Assembly: GCA_045589695.1 (NCBI GenBank)
Contig: JAZNPP010000030.1
Coordinates: forward strand, 1 to 62,793
Source: HGM04593 sp045589695
GTDB lineage: Bacteria; Bacteroidota; Bacteroidia; Bacteroidales; Bacteroidaceae
Direction: 5' to 3'
DNA: 62,793 nt
Positions 40,910 through 50,237 of the stretch are shown here, piece after piece. A model generated the notes under the pieces. That model saw only the letters and a list, made by a program, of their open reading frames with translations. It ran no database searches and was not told the origin of the DNA. The position numbers and the translations under genes were made by a program. How positions within the stretch are numbered: the first letter of the stretch is position 1; every line of letters begins with the position of its first letter.

Positions 40910-41899
40910 TTACCTAACAATTGTCATTTCCTGCATCGGGAAGCCTCGCAGTAAATCAGCGACGTTCATACGTTTTTTGCCGGCCAACTGAATATCGACA
41001 AGCTGAAGATAGCCGCCGCTTACCGCAATTTTCGCGAACGTTTTGCCGTCGGTCAGGAGAGTACCCGGTTCGTAAGAATGGTTTGCCGTCTCCTTAGCGG
41101 CCTCATATACCTTTATAGCGAACTGTTTGCCTTGAGCGTCGGCGACCTCAAACCACGCCGCAGGATACGGCGACATTCCACGCACGAAGTCATACACGGC
41201 GACAACGCTGCCGTTCCAGTTTATACGGCAAGTATCACGGAAAATTTTCGGAGCCGGACGAAGCTCGCTTTCCGAAGCGTACATATTGTCCTGAGCCGTA
41301 GCCGACACCGTTCCGTTCACGATAGCCTCTACTGTCTTTACGACCGTATCGCCACCCTGAAGCATGAGTTTGTCGTGCAGTGTGCCCGCATTATCTTTCT
41401 CATCTATAGCTACCGAGTCCCTGAATATAATGTCGCCGGTATCAATTTCGTGTTTCAGGAAGAATGTAGTGACACCCGTCTCTTTATCTCCATTTATGAT
41501 AGCCCAATTTATTGGAGCGGCGCCTCTGTACTGCGGCAGCAGCGAGGCATGAAGATTGAACGTTCCGAGAGGCGGCATGTTCCACACGCTTTCGGGCAAC
41601 ATACGGAACGCCACTACTATCTGCAGGTCGGCATTCCATAATGCCAATGAGGCTTGGAAAGCCTCGTCCTTCAACGATTCGGGTTGCAACACCGGCAAGC
41701 GCTCGGCCACGGCATACTGTTTCACCGGGCTCATCAGCAGCTGGTTGCCACGTTTGCTTATAATTTTGTCGGGCATTGTAACCACGCCGACTACCTCATA
41801 GCCGCAATTCCCGCACGCTTTCTGTTTCTCTACAAGGCGGCGCAACGGCTCCACCGCAAAATCGGGAGTACCTAAATATACTATTCTCAGCTTTTTCAT
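40910..41899 (-). CDS. fmt: Methionyl-tRNA formyltransferase
   Basis: 329 aa. Formylates initiator Met-tRNA with 10-formyl-THF. N-terminal Rossmann domain with VYLGTPDFAV; the catalytic triad region LHASLLPQYRGAAPINWAI with N and H of FNLHASLLP; DTGD loop (HEIDTGDIIF). The C-terminal OB-like tRNA-binding domain is complete. ATG 41899 is 2 bp after the clc stop; a longer frame from 42010 would overlap clc by over 100 bp. Confidence 0.95.
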   Translation of the reverse strand: MKKLRIVYLGTPDFAVEPLRRLVEKQKACGNCGYEVVGVVTMPDKIISKRGNQLLMSPVKQYAVAERLPVLQPESLKDEAFQASLALWNADLQIVVAFRMLPESVWNMPPLGTFNLHASLLPQYRGAAPINWAIINGDKETGVTTFFLKHEIDTGDIIFRDSVAIDEKDNAGTLHDKLMLQGGDTVVKTVEAIVNGTVSATAQDNMYASESELRPAPKIFRDTCRINWNGSVVAVYDFVRGMSPYPAAWFEVADAQGKQFAIKVYEAAKETANHSYEPGTLLTDGKTFAKIAVSGGYLQLVDIQLAGKKRMNVADLLRGFPMQEMTIVR

Positions 41900-41901
41900 T
41901 A

Positions 41902-43686
41902 TTAATCCGATGTAAATTCCAACAAAGTCTTTCTGTACGCAGTAAAAATCGCCGACTTTGATATAAAGCCGATATATTCTCCCGAAATATCCTCTACGGG
42001 CAAGTTCCACGCTCCGGTCTCTTCAAACTTGCGCATCACCGATTCCATAGGCTCTTCAATGCTCAGTCTTTCGGGCACCTCACGCATGAACATTGCGACA
42101 GAATAGCGGTGATAAAGTTCCTGACGGAACATAATGTGTCTTATGTCGTCGAGGTACAGTATACCGACAAGCCTGTCTCCCGCATCTACAACAGGGAAAA
42201 TATTTCGTTTTGTCTTGGCAACGACAGATGTGAGCGCGCCGAGGTCCATTTCCGGACTGACTTTCTTGAAATCCTTTTCAATGACATCGGCGACTTTGAG
42301 TATTGTCAGCACAGCCTGATCCTTATGGTGAGTTATAAGTTCTCCGCGCTGGGCAAGACGTATAGCATAGATATTGTTGCTGTCGAACACCCTTACCGTA
42401 AGGTATGAACATACAGAAACAATCATAAGCGGCAGGAAGAGCGCATAGCCTCCTGTCAGTTCGGCAATCAGGAACACGCCCGTAAGCGGCGCATGGAACA
42501 CTCCGGACATGAGCGCCGCCATTCCGAAAAGGGCGAAATTCTTGTCGGACACAAGAACGCCTACGCCTGTCATGTTGCAGAGTGTAGCGAAGAGGTATCC
42601 CGATATGCAGCCCAGGAAAAGACTTGGAGCGAAAATACCGCCACAGCCTCCGGCGCAGTTGGTCACTGTCGAAGCGAAAGCCTTGAACAGTATTATAAAG
42701 AACATGTAAAGCAATACATACTTCGCATGACCGTAAAAGAGCGAATTATCGAGTATGATATTGTCGGACGTGCCGTTTATCAGTTGCGTTATGGTTTCGT
42801 ATCCTTCACCGTAGAGAGGCGGAAAAAGGAAAATAAGCACGCTCAGTATGCCGCCGCCTATCGCCAGCTTATAGTACGGATTGGCTATCTTCTTGAACTG
42901 TTTCTCGACAGCCGTAGTGACATGTGTAAAATAGAGCGATATAAGACCGCAAATAATTCCAAGCAATATAACGTATGGCAGGCGGGCAAGGTCGAACGCA
43001 TCCTCCATGTGGAATTCGAAAGTAGCCTCAGTACCCATCAGCACATACGATATTGTTGCGGCCGTGACACTCGAAATAAGCAGAGGCAGGAGCGATGACA
43101 TCGTAAGGTCGAGCATAAGCACCTCAACGGTAAAGACAAGGCCTGCTATAGGAGCCTTGAAGATACCCGACACAGCTCCCGCTGCGCCGCAGCCAATGAG
43201 CAGCATCATGACCTTCTTCTCCATTTTGAACAGGCTGCCGAGGTTTGAGCCTATGGCAGAACCCGTCATAACGATTGGTGACTCTGCACCTACAGAGCCG
43301 CCGAAACCGATGGTTATACCGCTGGCTATAAGCGACGACCAAGTGTTATGACGGCGTATCTTTCCTTTGCGGCACGAAATGGCATAAAGCACTTTCGTTA
43401 CACCGTGACTTATGTCGTCCCGCACCACTTTGCGTATGAAAAGTCCTGTTATAAGAATACCTATGACAGGATATACGAGATAGAGCCAATTAAAAGTGTG
43501 AGCGTCGAATCCGCCTGTAAGCAGATGCTGTATAAAGTGTATAAGATGTTTCAGCAAATATGCGGCAAGCGCCGACAGGGTACCCACCACGAAGCTCAGA
43601 ATAAGTATGAACTGTTTTTGAGATATATGCTTTTCACGCCAGTCAATGAAACGTTCAAGCATTCCATTTTCCTTTGCTCTGCCCAT
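41902..43686 (-). CDS. ClC-family chloride channel/transporter with two CBS domains
   Basis: 594 aa inner-membrane protein. The ClC core (about 20-430) has GSVGAESPIV (gating-glutamate segment, normally GREGP), and GGIFAPSLFLG (anion-binding helix N); roughly ten hydrophobic helices. The C-terminus (about 445-580) holds a pair of CBS modules, which often sense adenine nucleotides. Fluoride-type ClCs lack CBS domains, so Cl-/H+ exchange or a channel is more likely. Start codon overlaps the tsaC stop (TAATG). Confidence 0.92.
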   Translation of the reverse strand: MGRAKENGMLERFIDWREKHISQKQFILILSFVVGTLSALAAYLLKHLIHFIQHLLTGGFDAHTFNWLYLVYPVIGILITGLFIRKVVRDDISHGVTKVLYAISCRKGKIRRHNTWSSLIASGITIGFGGSVGAESPIVMTGSAIGSNLGSLFKMEKKVMMLLIGCGAAGAVSGIFKAPIAGLVFTVEVLMLDLTMSSLLPLLISSVTAATISYVLMGTEATFEFHMEDAFDLARLPYVILLGIICGLISLYFTHVTTAVEKQFKKIANPYYKLAIGGGILSVLIFLFPPLYGEGYETITQLINGTSDNIILDNSLFYGHAKYVLLYMFFIILFKAFASTVTNCAGGCGGIFAPSLFLGCISGYLFATLCNMTGVGVLVSDKNFALFGMAALMSGVFHAPLTGVFLIAELTGGYALFLPLMIVSVCSYLTVRVFDSNNIYAIRLAQRGELITHHKDQAVLTILKVADVIEKDFKKVSPEMDLGALTSVVAKTKRNIFPVVDAGDRLVGILYLDDIRHIMFRQELYHRYSVAMFMREVPERLSIEEPMESVMRKFEETGAWNLPVEDISGEYIGFISKSAIFTAYRKTLLEFTSD

Positions 43687-44258
43687 TATTCTCTTATGAT
43701 TGTAACAACGCCGTCGGCTGTCAGTTTTATTATGCTTGATGATTTGGCTTTGCCGAGTTCAAGCTGCTTGTAATTGACGACATAATCGACGCTGTCTATT
43801 ATGTCCCGGCTTATCTCGCTGTAGTTGTTAGGTGTAGGCTCGCCGCTGATGTTGGCGGACGTTGAGACTACAGCCTTTTGGAAGCGGTAGCACAACTCCT
43901 TTGAAAAGAGTTCCGATGTTACACGGATACCGACGCTACCGTCTTCGGCAATGAGATTAGGGGCAAGATTTCTCGCTCCGTCGTATATTATCGTCAAAGG
44001 CTTCGTGGTAAGTTCTATCAGGTCCCATGCCACAGATGGCACATTGCCGACGTAACGTGCAAGACGGTCGGCGCTGTCCACGAGCAACAGCAGCGCCTTG
44101 CTGTCCTCACGTTTTTTTATATCAAAGACACGCTTTACCGCTTCCGGATTTGTCGCGTCGCAGCCGATGCCCCACACAGTGTCTGTCGGATAGAGTATTA
44201 CACCGCCCTTCCGCATAACCTCGACACATTTTTTTGCCTCTTCCGCTATTGTACCCAT
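43686..44258 (-). CDS. tsaC: Threonylcarbamoyl-AMP synthase (Sua5/YrdC family)
   Basis: 190 aa, single YrdC domain: makes threonylcarbamoyl-AMP from Thr, bicarbonate and ATP, the first step of t6A37 tRNA modification. Motifs: GGVILYPTDTVWGIGCDA (18-35), KKREDSKAL (substrate Lys/Arg), GIRVT, and VVSTSANISGEPTP. No C-terminal Sua5 domain, hence TsaC type. Sits 11 bp behind prfC and overlaps clc by one base. Confidence 0.94.
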   Translation of the reverse strand: MGTIAEEAKKCVEVMRKGGVILYPTDTVWGIGCDATNPEAVKRVFDIKKREDSKALLLLVDSADRLARYVGNVPSVAWDLIELTTKPLTIIYDGARNLAPNLIAEDGSVGIRVTSELFSKELCYRFQKAVVSTSANISGEPTPNNYSEISRDIIDSVDYVVNYKQLELGKAKSSSIIKLTADGVVTIIRE

Positions 44259-44269
44259 AATCTTCTCTT

Positions 44270-45847
44270 TTAGAATTCACTTGTAAAATGGAAACGTATA
44301 GACTTGAAGTCGTTCTGCGCCATCTGTAACACGTAATTGCTGTCGGCGAGGAAAACGTCACGTCCTTCAATGTCCTTAGCCATATATTGGTACTTGCGTT
44401 TCTTGAACGCCTCAAGTTCCGCAGCGTCGTCGCTCTCTATCCAGCATGCCTTGTAGAGGTTTACTGGCTCCCAACGACATTTAGCGTTATACTCGTTCTC
44501 AAGGCGGTACTGTATCACCTCAAACTGCAGCTGCCCCACTGTACCTATAAGCTTACGGCCGTTATTCTGATTCACGAAAAGCTGCGCAACACCCTCGCCC
44601 ATGAGCTGGTCGATACCCTTGGCAAGCTGTTTGGTCTTCATCGGGTCGGCATTCTCGATATATTTGAACATTTCAGGCGAGAAGCTCGGCAACCCCTTGA
44701 AATGAAGGAGTTCGCCCTCGGTCAAAGTGTCGCCAATCTTGAAGTTGCCCGTATCGGGCAAGCCGATGATGTCTCCGGGATACGCCTCTTCTATGGTACT
44801 CTTGCGTTGAGCCATGAACTGGGTAGGCGAAGAAAAACGAAGCTCCTTGCCCAGGCGGATATGCTTGTATGGAGTGTTGCGGACAAACTTTCCTGAACAT
44901 ATCTTGCAGAAAGCCACACACGAACGGTGATTAGGGTCGATGTTCGCTGTTATCTTGAATATGAAGCCCGTGAATTTAGGGTCTTCGGGCGACACCGCTC
45001 TTTCCACAGCCTGAACCGGACGGGGACTCGGAGCTATTTTAACAAAACAGTTCAAGAGTTCCTCAACACCGAAGTTGTTAAGGGCAGAGCCGAAGAAGAC
45101 CGGAGCGACCTTCGCATCAAGATAATCCTGTACATTGAATTCGGAGTATACGCCGTCTACGAGTTCAAGGTCGGAACGGAGCTTGAATGCCAAATCCTCG
45201 CCGATATTGCGGTCAAGTTCCTCGCTGTTAATGTCAATCTCAACCTTTTCTGTCACACGCTGTTTGTTTGGAGTGAAGAGGTCGAGTTTTTGCTCATATA
45301 TATTATAAACGCCTTTGAAACGGGCACCCTGGTCTATCGGCCAGCTGAGCGGACGTACCGATATCTGCAATTCGCTTTCAAGTTCATCGAGAAGTTCAAA
45401 CGGGTCACGTCCCTCACGGTCCATTTTGTTTACATATACTATAACAGGGGTGTTACGCATGCGGCAGACCGACATGAGCTTGCGTGTCTGAGTCTCCACG
45501 CCCTTTGCGCTATCGACGACAATGATTACGCTGTCTACGGCAGTAAGAGTACGGAATGTGTCTTCGGCAAAATCCTGGTGGCCCGGAGTATCGAGAATAT
45601 TTATCTTATAGCCTTTGTAGTCGAATTCCATGACCGATGTAGTTACAGAGATGCCGCGCTGCTTCTCTATTTCCATCCAGTCCGATGTCGCCGTCTTTTT
45701 TATCTTGTTCGACTTTACAGCGCCGGCAACCTGTATCTGACCGCCGAAAAGCAGCAGTTTTTCGGTAAGGGTCGTCTTACCGGCGTCAGGGTGCGAAATA
45801 ATCGCGAATGTACGTCTTCTTGCTATCTCTTCTTTTATATTACTCAT
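44270..45847 (-). CDS. prfC: Peptide chain release factor 3
   Basis: 525 aa GTPase that recycles RF1/RF2 from terminating ribosomes. G1 SHPDAGKTTL (18-27), G2 region with EKQRGISVTTSV, G3 DTPGHQDF, G4 NKMD. The segment KSNKIKKTATSDWMEIEKQR is characteristic of RF3 rather than EF-G or LepA. Full length with domains II and III. Confidence 0.96.
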   Translation of the reverse strand: MSNIKEEIARRRTFAIISHPDAGKTTLTEKLLLFGGQIQVAGAVKSNKIKKTATSDWMEIEKQRGISVTTSVMEFDYKGYKINILDTPGHQDFAEDTFRTLTAVDSVIIVVDSAKGVETQTRKLMSVCRMRNTPVIVYVNKMDREGRDPFELLDELESELQISVRPLSWPIDQGARFKGVYNIYEQKLDLFTPNKQRVTEKVEIDINSEELDRNIGEDLAFKLRSDLELVDGVYSEFNVQDYLDAKVAPVFFGSALNNFGVEELLNCFVKIAPSPRPVQAVERAVSPEDPKFTGFIFKITANIDPNHRSCVAFCKICSGKFVRNTPYKHIRLGKELRFSSPTQFMAQRKSTIEEAYPGDIIGLPDTGNFKIGDTLTEGELLHFKGLPSFSPEMFKYIENADPMKTKQLAKGIDQLMGEGVAQLFVNQNNGRKLIGTVGQLQFEVIQYRLENEYNAKCRWEPVNLYKACWIESDDAAELEAFKKRKYQYMAKDIEGRDVFLADSNYVLQMAQNDFKSIRFHFTSEF

Positions 45848-45876
45848 TTTGAACTGTTTTTAAGTGTTTGTGCGGG

Positions 45877-46431
45877 TTACTCCTCGCTATCGAGGTCGAG
45901 CTTGCCCTCCTCTTCTTCTTTGAAATACAACGAGAGCATTGATATGAACTTGCTTATCTCTGCCGTAGCCTTAAGAGTGCCTTCATTTATTTCCCTCTTT
46001 TGCAGCTTCATCAGCCATAACATGTATAATGCGTCAAAGCAGTTCTCAATCTCATTCTTTTCACGTCCGTCGCTCTTGGTACGGAACTCTACGATGAACG
46101 GCAACGCCTTATAATATGCAGCCGAATAGAACGGCATCTTAGGCGATTTCAACAGACGCAGATGAAGGTCAGTCATGTTGATTATCACGTTCTTGTTGAT
46201 TTGCAGATGCCCGCTCTCCTTGACGCTCTCCTGACGCATCATCTCAATGAGGTTGTCGTACCAGCAGAAGAGTTCTCGCGCATTGGCATCGTCAAGGCCG
46301 TAAGGCTCTATCAAAGATTTTTTGACCTTTTCCATTGAAAGGTCATTGGCACGAAGCAGGTCTTCGACCTGCCACATATACAGCAGATACTCTGCTATAT
46401 TTTTTTTACGTAGTTCTCTTGAAACAAACAA
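45877..46431 (-). CDS. DUF4924 family protein
   Basis: 184 aa, mostly alpha-helical, no signal peptide, acidic C-terminus (EEEEGKLDLDSEE). The opening NIAEYLLYMWQVEDLLRA is the hallmark of DUF4924, a Bacteroidales family of unknown function. It lies 12 bp after the LysE-type gene and 29 bp before prfC, so it belongs to the same operon. Confidence 0.83.
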   Translation of the reverse strand: MFVSRELRKKNIAEYLLYMWQVEDLLRANDLSMEKVKKSLIEPYGLDDANARELFCWYDNLIEMMRQESVKESGHLQINKNVIINMTDLHLRLLKSPKMPFYSAAYYKALPFIVEFRTKSDGREKNEIENCFDALYMLWLMKLQKREINEGTLKATAEISKFISMLSLYFKEEEEGKLDLDSEE

Positions 46432-46443
46432 AGCAATAAAGTT

Positions 46444-47136
46444 TTAGTGTAGTGACCAAGTACCGGTACAAATAAGAATTCCTCCAATAAACGAAGCCGT
46501 CATCACGATAACACCGATAATTCGGTTGATTATCTGTATTCCACGGTCGTCGAAACGGGCTCTCAGCTTGCTCACGGCAAGAGTTATAAGGAACCACCAC
46601 AATATCGCGCCGCCGAATATTGAAAGGTATCCGATGCACTGCATAAGGAACGGCTGGTCGGGCAACATGAAGTTCAGCGGCGTAAAGAGGCCGAGGAACA
46701 GGAATATAATTGTAGGATTAGACAATGTTATGAAGAAACCGGTCACGCCGTTATGGACAAGACTGCTCTTGTTGCGGCTCACTTTGCGGACATTCTTTAC
46801 CGGATTGGCACGGAAAGTGTGAATACCGAAGAAGAACATGATTGTAGCTCCGACAAGCTGCAGCCAGAAAAGCGCTGTCTGATTGTTTATTATGTCATAC
46901 AGGAACGAAAGACCGTAACCTGTCAGCAGAGCATAAAGTATATCGCTCATCGCAGCGCCCGTACCGGTGACAAAGCCGTAGGCACGTCCTTTGTTCAATG
47001 TACGCTGAATACACAACACTCCTACCGGTCCCATCGGAGCAGAGGCGACAATACCTATAATCATACCCTTAATTACAACCTCAACGATTGTAATCTGTGA
47101 TATTATCTGCTGAAACAAATCGTTTATTTCGTTCAT
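46444..47136 (-). CDS. LysE-family amino acid exporter
   Basis: 230 aa with six predicted membrane helices. N-terminal ASAPMGPVGVLCIQRTL is the LysE/RhtB pattern (small-x-PGP-like), and TLSNPTIIFLFLGLF is the NPK-type helix 4 start. Exports amino acids or related metabolites. First gene of the six-gene leftward run to fmt. A CAACTTTG box (47141-47148 on plus as CAAAGTTG) directly precedes the ATG. Confidence 0.85.
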   Translation of the reverse strand: MNEINDLFQQIISQITIVEVVIKGMIIGIVASAPMGPVGVLCIQRTLNKGRAYGFVTGTGAAMSDILYALLTGYGLSFLYDIINNQTALFWLQLVGATIMFFFGIHTFRANPVKNVRKVSRNKSSLVHNGVTGFFITLSNPTIIFLFLGLFTPLNFMLPDQPFLMQCIGYLSIFGGAILWWFLITLAVSKLRARFDDRGIQIINRIIGVIVMTASFIGGILICTGTWSLH

Positions 47137-47140
47137 AATG

Positions 47141-47148
47141 CAAAGTTG
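47141..47148 (-). promoter_or_regulatory. Near-consensus promoter -7 box touching the LysE start codon
   Basis: CAACTTTG on the minus strand differs from TAnnTTTG by one base, and TGTG 19 bp upstream differs from the TTTG -33 element by one. The predicted start point falls within a few bases of ATG 47136, which would make the transcript (nearly) leaderless. Confidence 0.4.
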
Positions 47149-47247
47149 CCATTTTTTTATGAATTTTCACACATTCATACGGACTTTTTTAGCAGCCCGG
47201 CCATATATTATATATAAGGCGCTGCTACTGAGCCGCAGGAAGCGTTG

Positions 47248-47796
47248 TTACTCTGCCGGTGTTATATCGGTCACCTCCTCTACCGCATTCTTTCTCGCAA
47301 TTATATATATTACGATATCGGACAATCCTGCAACGACGGCGCATGCCCCGAGAATGACAGACACAGTGGCTATTGTCCCGAAGGGATTGGCAAGAACGAC
47401 AATAGAAGCTACGGCTAAAAGCAAAGGCGTCACCAACAATCCCCATGGAGAATGCAGGCTGCGGCGTACAGAAACGACGCTGTATATCTGGAATAACGAA
47501 AAACCGAGCAGCGCTACAGCTAAAATCACAGCCAGCAGACCGAGGAATGTCATTGGCGACACAAGAAGCCACACCCCGAAAGCGATTGAGCCTACATCGA
47601 TGACAGAAATCATGACAAGCGGAAAGAGCGCCGCGCCCTTACGTGTCATAAACAAATTTATGACCGAGACAAGCGCCGGGAAAAGAAACGCCAGGCCCAG
47701 AAGCCTCACAAGAAACGGCATGGCGCTGTCCTTAAGGACAATAAGCAGAACGCCCACAAGCACTGCAAAAAGAGAACGTGTAATATTAATAACCAT
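47248..47796 (-). CDS. HdeD-like DUF308 membrane protein
   Basis: 182 aa with six hydrophobic helices arranged as three hairpins, each with small-residue motifs (GVLLIVLKDSAMP, GVWLLVSPMT, ASIVVLANPFG), the repeat pattern of DUF308/HdeD. Function in Bacteroidota unknown; HdeD is acid-resistance-linked in E. coli. Monocistronic, with 111 bp to the LysE gene downstream. Confidence 0.82.
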   Translation of the reverse strand: MVINITRSLFAVLVGVLLIVLKDSAMPFLVRLLGLAFLFPALVSVINLFMTRKGAALFPLVMISVIDVGSIAFGVWLLVSPMTFLGLLAVILAVALLGFSLFQIYSVVSVRRSLHSPWGLLVTPLLLAVASIVVLANPFGTIATVSVILGACAVVAGLSDIVIYIIARKNAVEEVTDITPAE

Positions 47797-47933
47797 ATTC
47801 TAAAATATTTTTGCGGTAAACAATATATTTCTTAACATCGCAAAACCTTAAATTAAAGCTTAAAAGCTATAAAAAAAGATTAAGGAACAGCCGCAAGGAT
47901 TTGGCACAGGCGTCGCCGCGCATTTCCGTAAGC

Positions 47934-49271
47934 CTATTCTTCCTCGGCAGAAGGCAAAGTAACCTTCACCTTCACTATTCTGTGTTTATCCTTCTGCACA
48001 ACCTCAAATAAAATGCCGTTGCATTCTACTTTCTCGTTGAGTACAAGGAATTCCCCTTTCACCTCTAACAGCAGACCCGCAAGCGTGTCGGCTTCGCCGG
48101 CAACCTCTTCGAATTCGTCGCTGTCAAGAGATGTAATCTTGTAGAAGTCCGAGAGCATTGTCCTGCCGTCGAAAAGGTATACATTTTTGTCGAGCTGCTC
48201 ATACGAAGTATCAGGTTCGTCGAATTCATCGTTTATCTCGCCAACAATCTCCTCGATGATATCTTCAAGAGTTATAAGACCCGAAATCCCGCCGAATTCA
48301 TCGACCACAATAGCCATATGCACCTTTACCGTCTGGAAATCGCACAACAAGTCGTCGATTTTCTTTGTTTCGGGGACGAAGAAGGGCTGGCGTACAAGCG
48401 ACTGCCATCTGAAATTCTCTCCCCTATTCAAATGCGGTATAAGATCCTTTATATAAAGGATGCCCCGAATATCGTCCTGAGTCTTGCCATACACCGGTAT
48501 ACGTGAATAAGCGTTCTCGGCAGCGCACTTCAGCACTTCGCTGTAAGGCGCCCTTATATCGAGCATGACCATGTCGAGACGTGATGTCATGATATTCTTC
48601 ACCGTCTCGTCGCCGAAACGGATAATGCCTTCGAGCATTTTTTTCTGTTCCCCTATTTCTTTGTTGTCAGTAAGTTCGAGCGCCTGCTCAAGCTCGTCCA
48701 CCGAGAGAAGATGATTCTTCTTTGAGACAAGACGCTGGGCGAAAGTCGTGGAACGTACCAGCAGCTTCGAGAATGGTGACAGCAATCTGTAAAGAATATA
48801 AAAACCGTTCGAAGAGAAACGGGCGAATTTCAGCGGATTGCTTTTTGAGTATATTTTGGGCATTACCTCGCCGAAAAGAAGCAGCAGGAATGTCAATATT
48901 ACCGTCAGCAACAGGAATTCAAGCCATTCAGCCCCTTCGCCGAACTTTAAAATACTCATAAAGAAAAAGTTCAGCAACATGACTATTCCCACATTGACAA
49001 AATCGTTCACTATGAGAATTGTCGCCAAAAGCCGTTCGGGATTATCGAGCAACTTCAAAAGACGGCTGTCACCCGGCGACCTGCTTTCGCCAAGCTCGTC
49101 TAAATTCTGACGGCTCAATGAGAAAAATGCAATTTCGGAGCCTGAAGCGAACGCTGACAGCATCAGCAGCACAACAGCGATGCATAGAGCTACTATCGCG
49201 CTTAGAGAGGGAGGCACCACCTCGGGTAAAGCCGAGGTAATGAAATTAAAAGAATCTGTATCCAAAACCAA
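47934..49271 (-). CDS. gldE: GldE-like CNNM/CBS/CorC protein
   Basis: 445 aa. Order: short periplasmic N-terminus, CNNM (DUF21) membrane domain (about 25-205, FASGSEIAFFSLSR), two CBS domains (about 225-355, NIMTSRLDMVMLD and MAIVVDEFGGISGLITLEDIIEEIVGEI split by a hinge), and a C-terminal CorC/HlyC domain. It resembles GldE, named for gliding in Flavobacterium but present in non-gliding Bacteroidales; possible cation or Mg homeostasis. Twelve bp behind ssb, the same arrangement seen in relatives. Confidence 0.9.
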   Translation of the reverse strand: MVLDTDSFNFITSALPEVVPPSLSAIVALCIAVVLLMLSAFASGSEIAFFSLSRQNLDELGESRSPGDSRLLKLLDNPERLLATILIVNDFVNVGIVMLLNFFFMSILKFGEGAEWLEFLLLTVILTFLLLLFGEVMPKIYSKSNPLKFARFSSNGFYILYRLLSPFSKLLVRSTTFAQRLVSKKNHLLSVDELEQALELTDNKEIGEQKKMLEGIIRFGDETVKNIMTSRLDMVMLDIRAPYSEVLKCAAENAYSRIPVYGKTQDDIRGILYIKDLIPHLNRGENFRWQSLVRQPFFVPETKKIDDLLCDFQTVKVHMAIVVDEFGGISGLITLEDIIEEIVGEINDEFDEPDTSYEQLDKNVYLFDGRTMLSDFYKITSLDSDEFEEVAGEADTLAGLLLEVKGEFLVLNEKVECNGILFEVVQKDKHRIVKVKVTLPSAEEE

Positions 49272-49283
49272 TCGTTTAAATTA

Positions 49284-49667
49284 TTAAAAGGGCGCCGCAG
49301 AGGGTGTTCCGTCTACTGCAGGAGCCGCGCCGTTTCTTGAAGAGAGCATCTCCATTGTTTCGGCAAGAATTTCGGTACGGTAGCGTCTTATACCGTTCTG
49401 GTCTTCGTATGTATTTGTCCTTATCTTGCCCTCGATGTATATGCGGTCACCTTTGTGAACATACTTTTCCGCCACCTCGGCAAGACCTCCCCAAAGCACG
49501 ATATTGTGCCATTCGGTACGTTCGGGCACCTGGGTTCCGTTTTGCAAAGTATAAGCACGCTCGGTCGTTGCCAGAACCATATTAGCGACAACAACGTTAC
49601 GGTCAAGATGACGGACATCGGGTTCTTTGCCCACATTACCGATAAGAATAACTTTATTAACAGACAT
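49284..49667 (-). CDS. ssb: Single-stranded DNA-binding protein
   Basis: 127 aa OB-fold protein: NKVILIGNVGKEPDVRH start, TEWHNIVLWGGLAE, GDRIYIEGKIRTNTYED. The C-terminal tail is short and ends SAAPF rather than the usual acidic DDDIPF tip that recruits repair proteins. A longer frame to 49826 crosses the promoter box at 49690-49697 and is rejected. Confidence 0.92.
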   Translation of the reverse strand: MSVNKVILIGNVGKEPDVRHLDRNVVVANMVLATTERAYTLQNGTQVPERTEWHNIVLWGGLAEVAEKYVHKGDRIYIEGKIRTNTYEDQNGIRRYRTEILAETMEMLSSRNGAAPAVDGTPSAAPF

Positions 49668-49689
49668 ATATTTATAAATTAAATTTTTG

Positions 49690-49697
49690 CAAAAGTA
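49690..49697 (-). promoter_or_regulatory. Promoter -7 box of ssb-gldE
   Basis: CAAAAGTA on plus reads TACTTTTG on minus; leader about 20 nt. Confidence 0.65.
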
Positions 49698-49876
49698 TAA
49701 AAAAAGAGAGGCAATATCAAGTATTGGATGCATTTTTATTAATGATGCCGCAATGAACAAGCGAAGGAGCGGGAAACAACAGACACAAACAGAGCGAAAC
49801 GGGTATAAAAAATCAAGTTGTCTCACATTTTTTCCAAAAAATAGTTTATAAATTTCGGAGATAGCAAAAAAAGCTA

Positions 49877-49884
49877 TATATTTG
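49877..49884 (+). promoter_or_regulatory. Promoter -7 box of the HU gene
   Basis: TATATTTG followed by TAACC; leader about 47 nt. Confidence 0.65.
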
Positions 49885-49934
49885 TAACCCGAAATTCGAC
49901 TTCACTTTTAGATAACATAAAATCACAGAGAAAG

Positions 49935-50210
49935 ATGACAAAAGCAGAGATTGTAAACGAGATTGCGAGAAAGACTGGGATTGAGAAAGCTATAGTTCTT
50001 ACTACTGTAGAGTCTTTTATGGATGTAGTAAAGGAGTCATTGTCTAACCAAGAGCCTGTATACCTGCGTGGTTTCGGCAGCTTCATTATCAAGCACAGAG
50101 CAGAGAAGACAGCGCGCGACATTCACAAGGAGAAGACAATCACTATCCCGGCACACAATATTCCGGCATTCAAACCGGCAAAGACATTTGTAAACGATGT
50201 AAAAAAATAA
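49935..50210 (+). CDS. HU-family DNA-binding protein
   Basis: 91 aa histone-like dimer that bends DNA. MTKAEIVNEIARKTGI start, YLRGFGSFIIKHRAEKTARD (the arm), and IPAHNIPAFKPAKTF end with the DNA-intercalating proline region (KPAK). Normal length. First of three rightward genes with the mS38-like mini-gene and RNase G/E. Confidence 0.95.
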   Translation: MTKAEIVNEIARKTGIEKAIVLTTVESFMDVVKESLSNQEPVYLRGFGSFIIKHRAEKTARDIHKEKTITIPAHNIPAFKPAKTFVNDVKK

Positions 50211-50237
50211 TAGTGATAATCAATAAATTTTTTAACC

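Noticed and set aside
44927..46114. 395-codon frame antisense to prfC and the DUF4924 gene
   Set aside because: Crosses two well-supported genes and the gap between them, no recognisable protein.
49698..49934. Search for a mutY gene or remnant between ssb and HU
   Set aside because: I recall mutY near ssb in some relatives, but no adenine-glycosylase motif is visible in any frame; absence cannot be called a loss without comparison.
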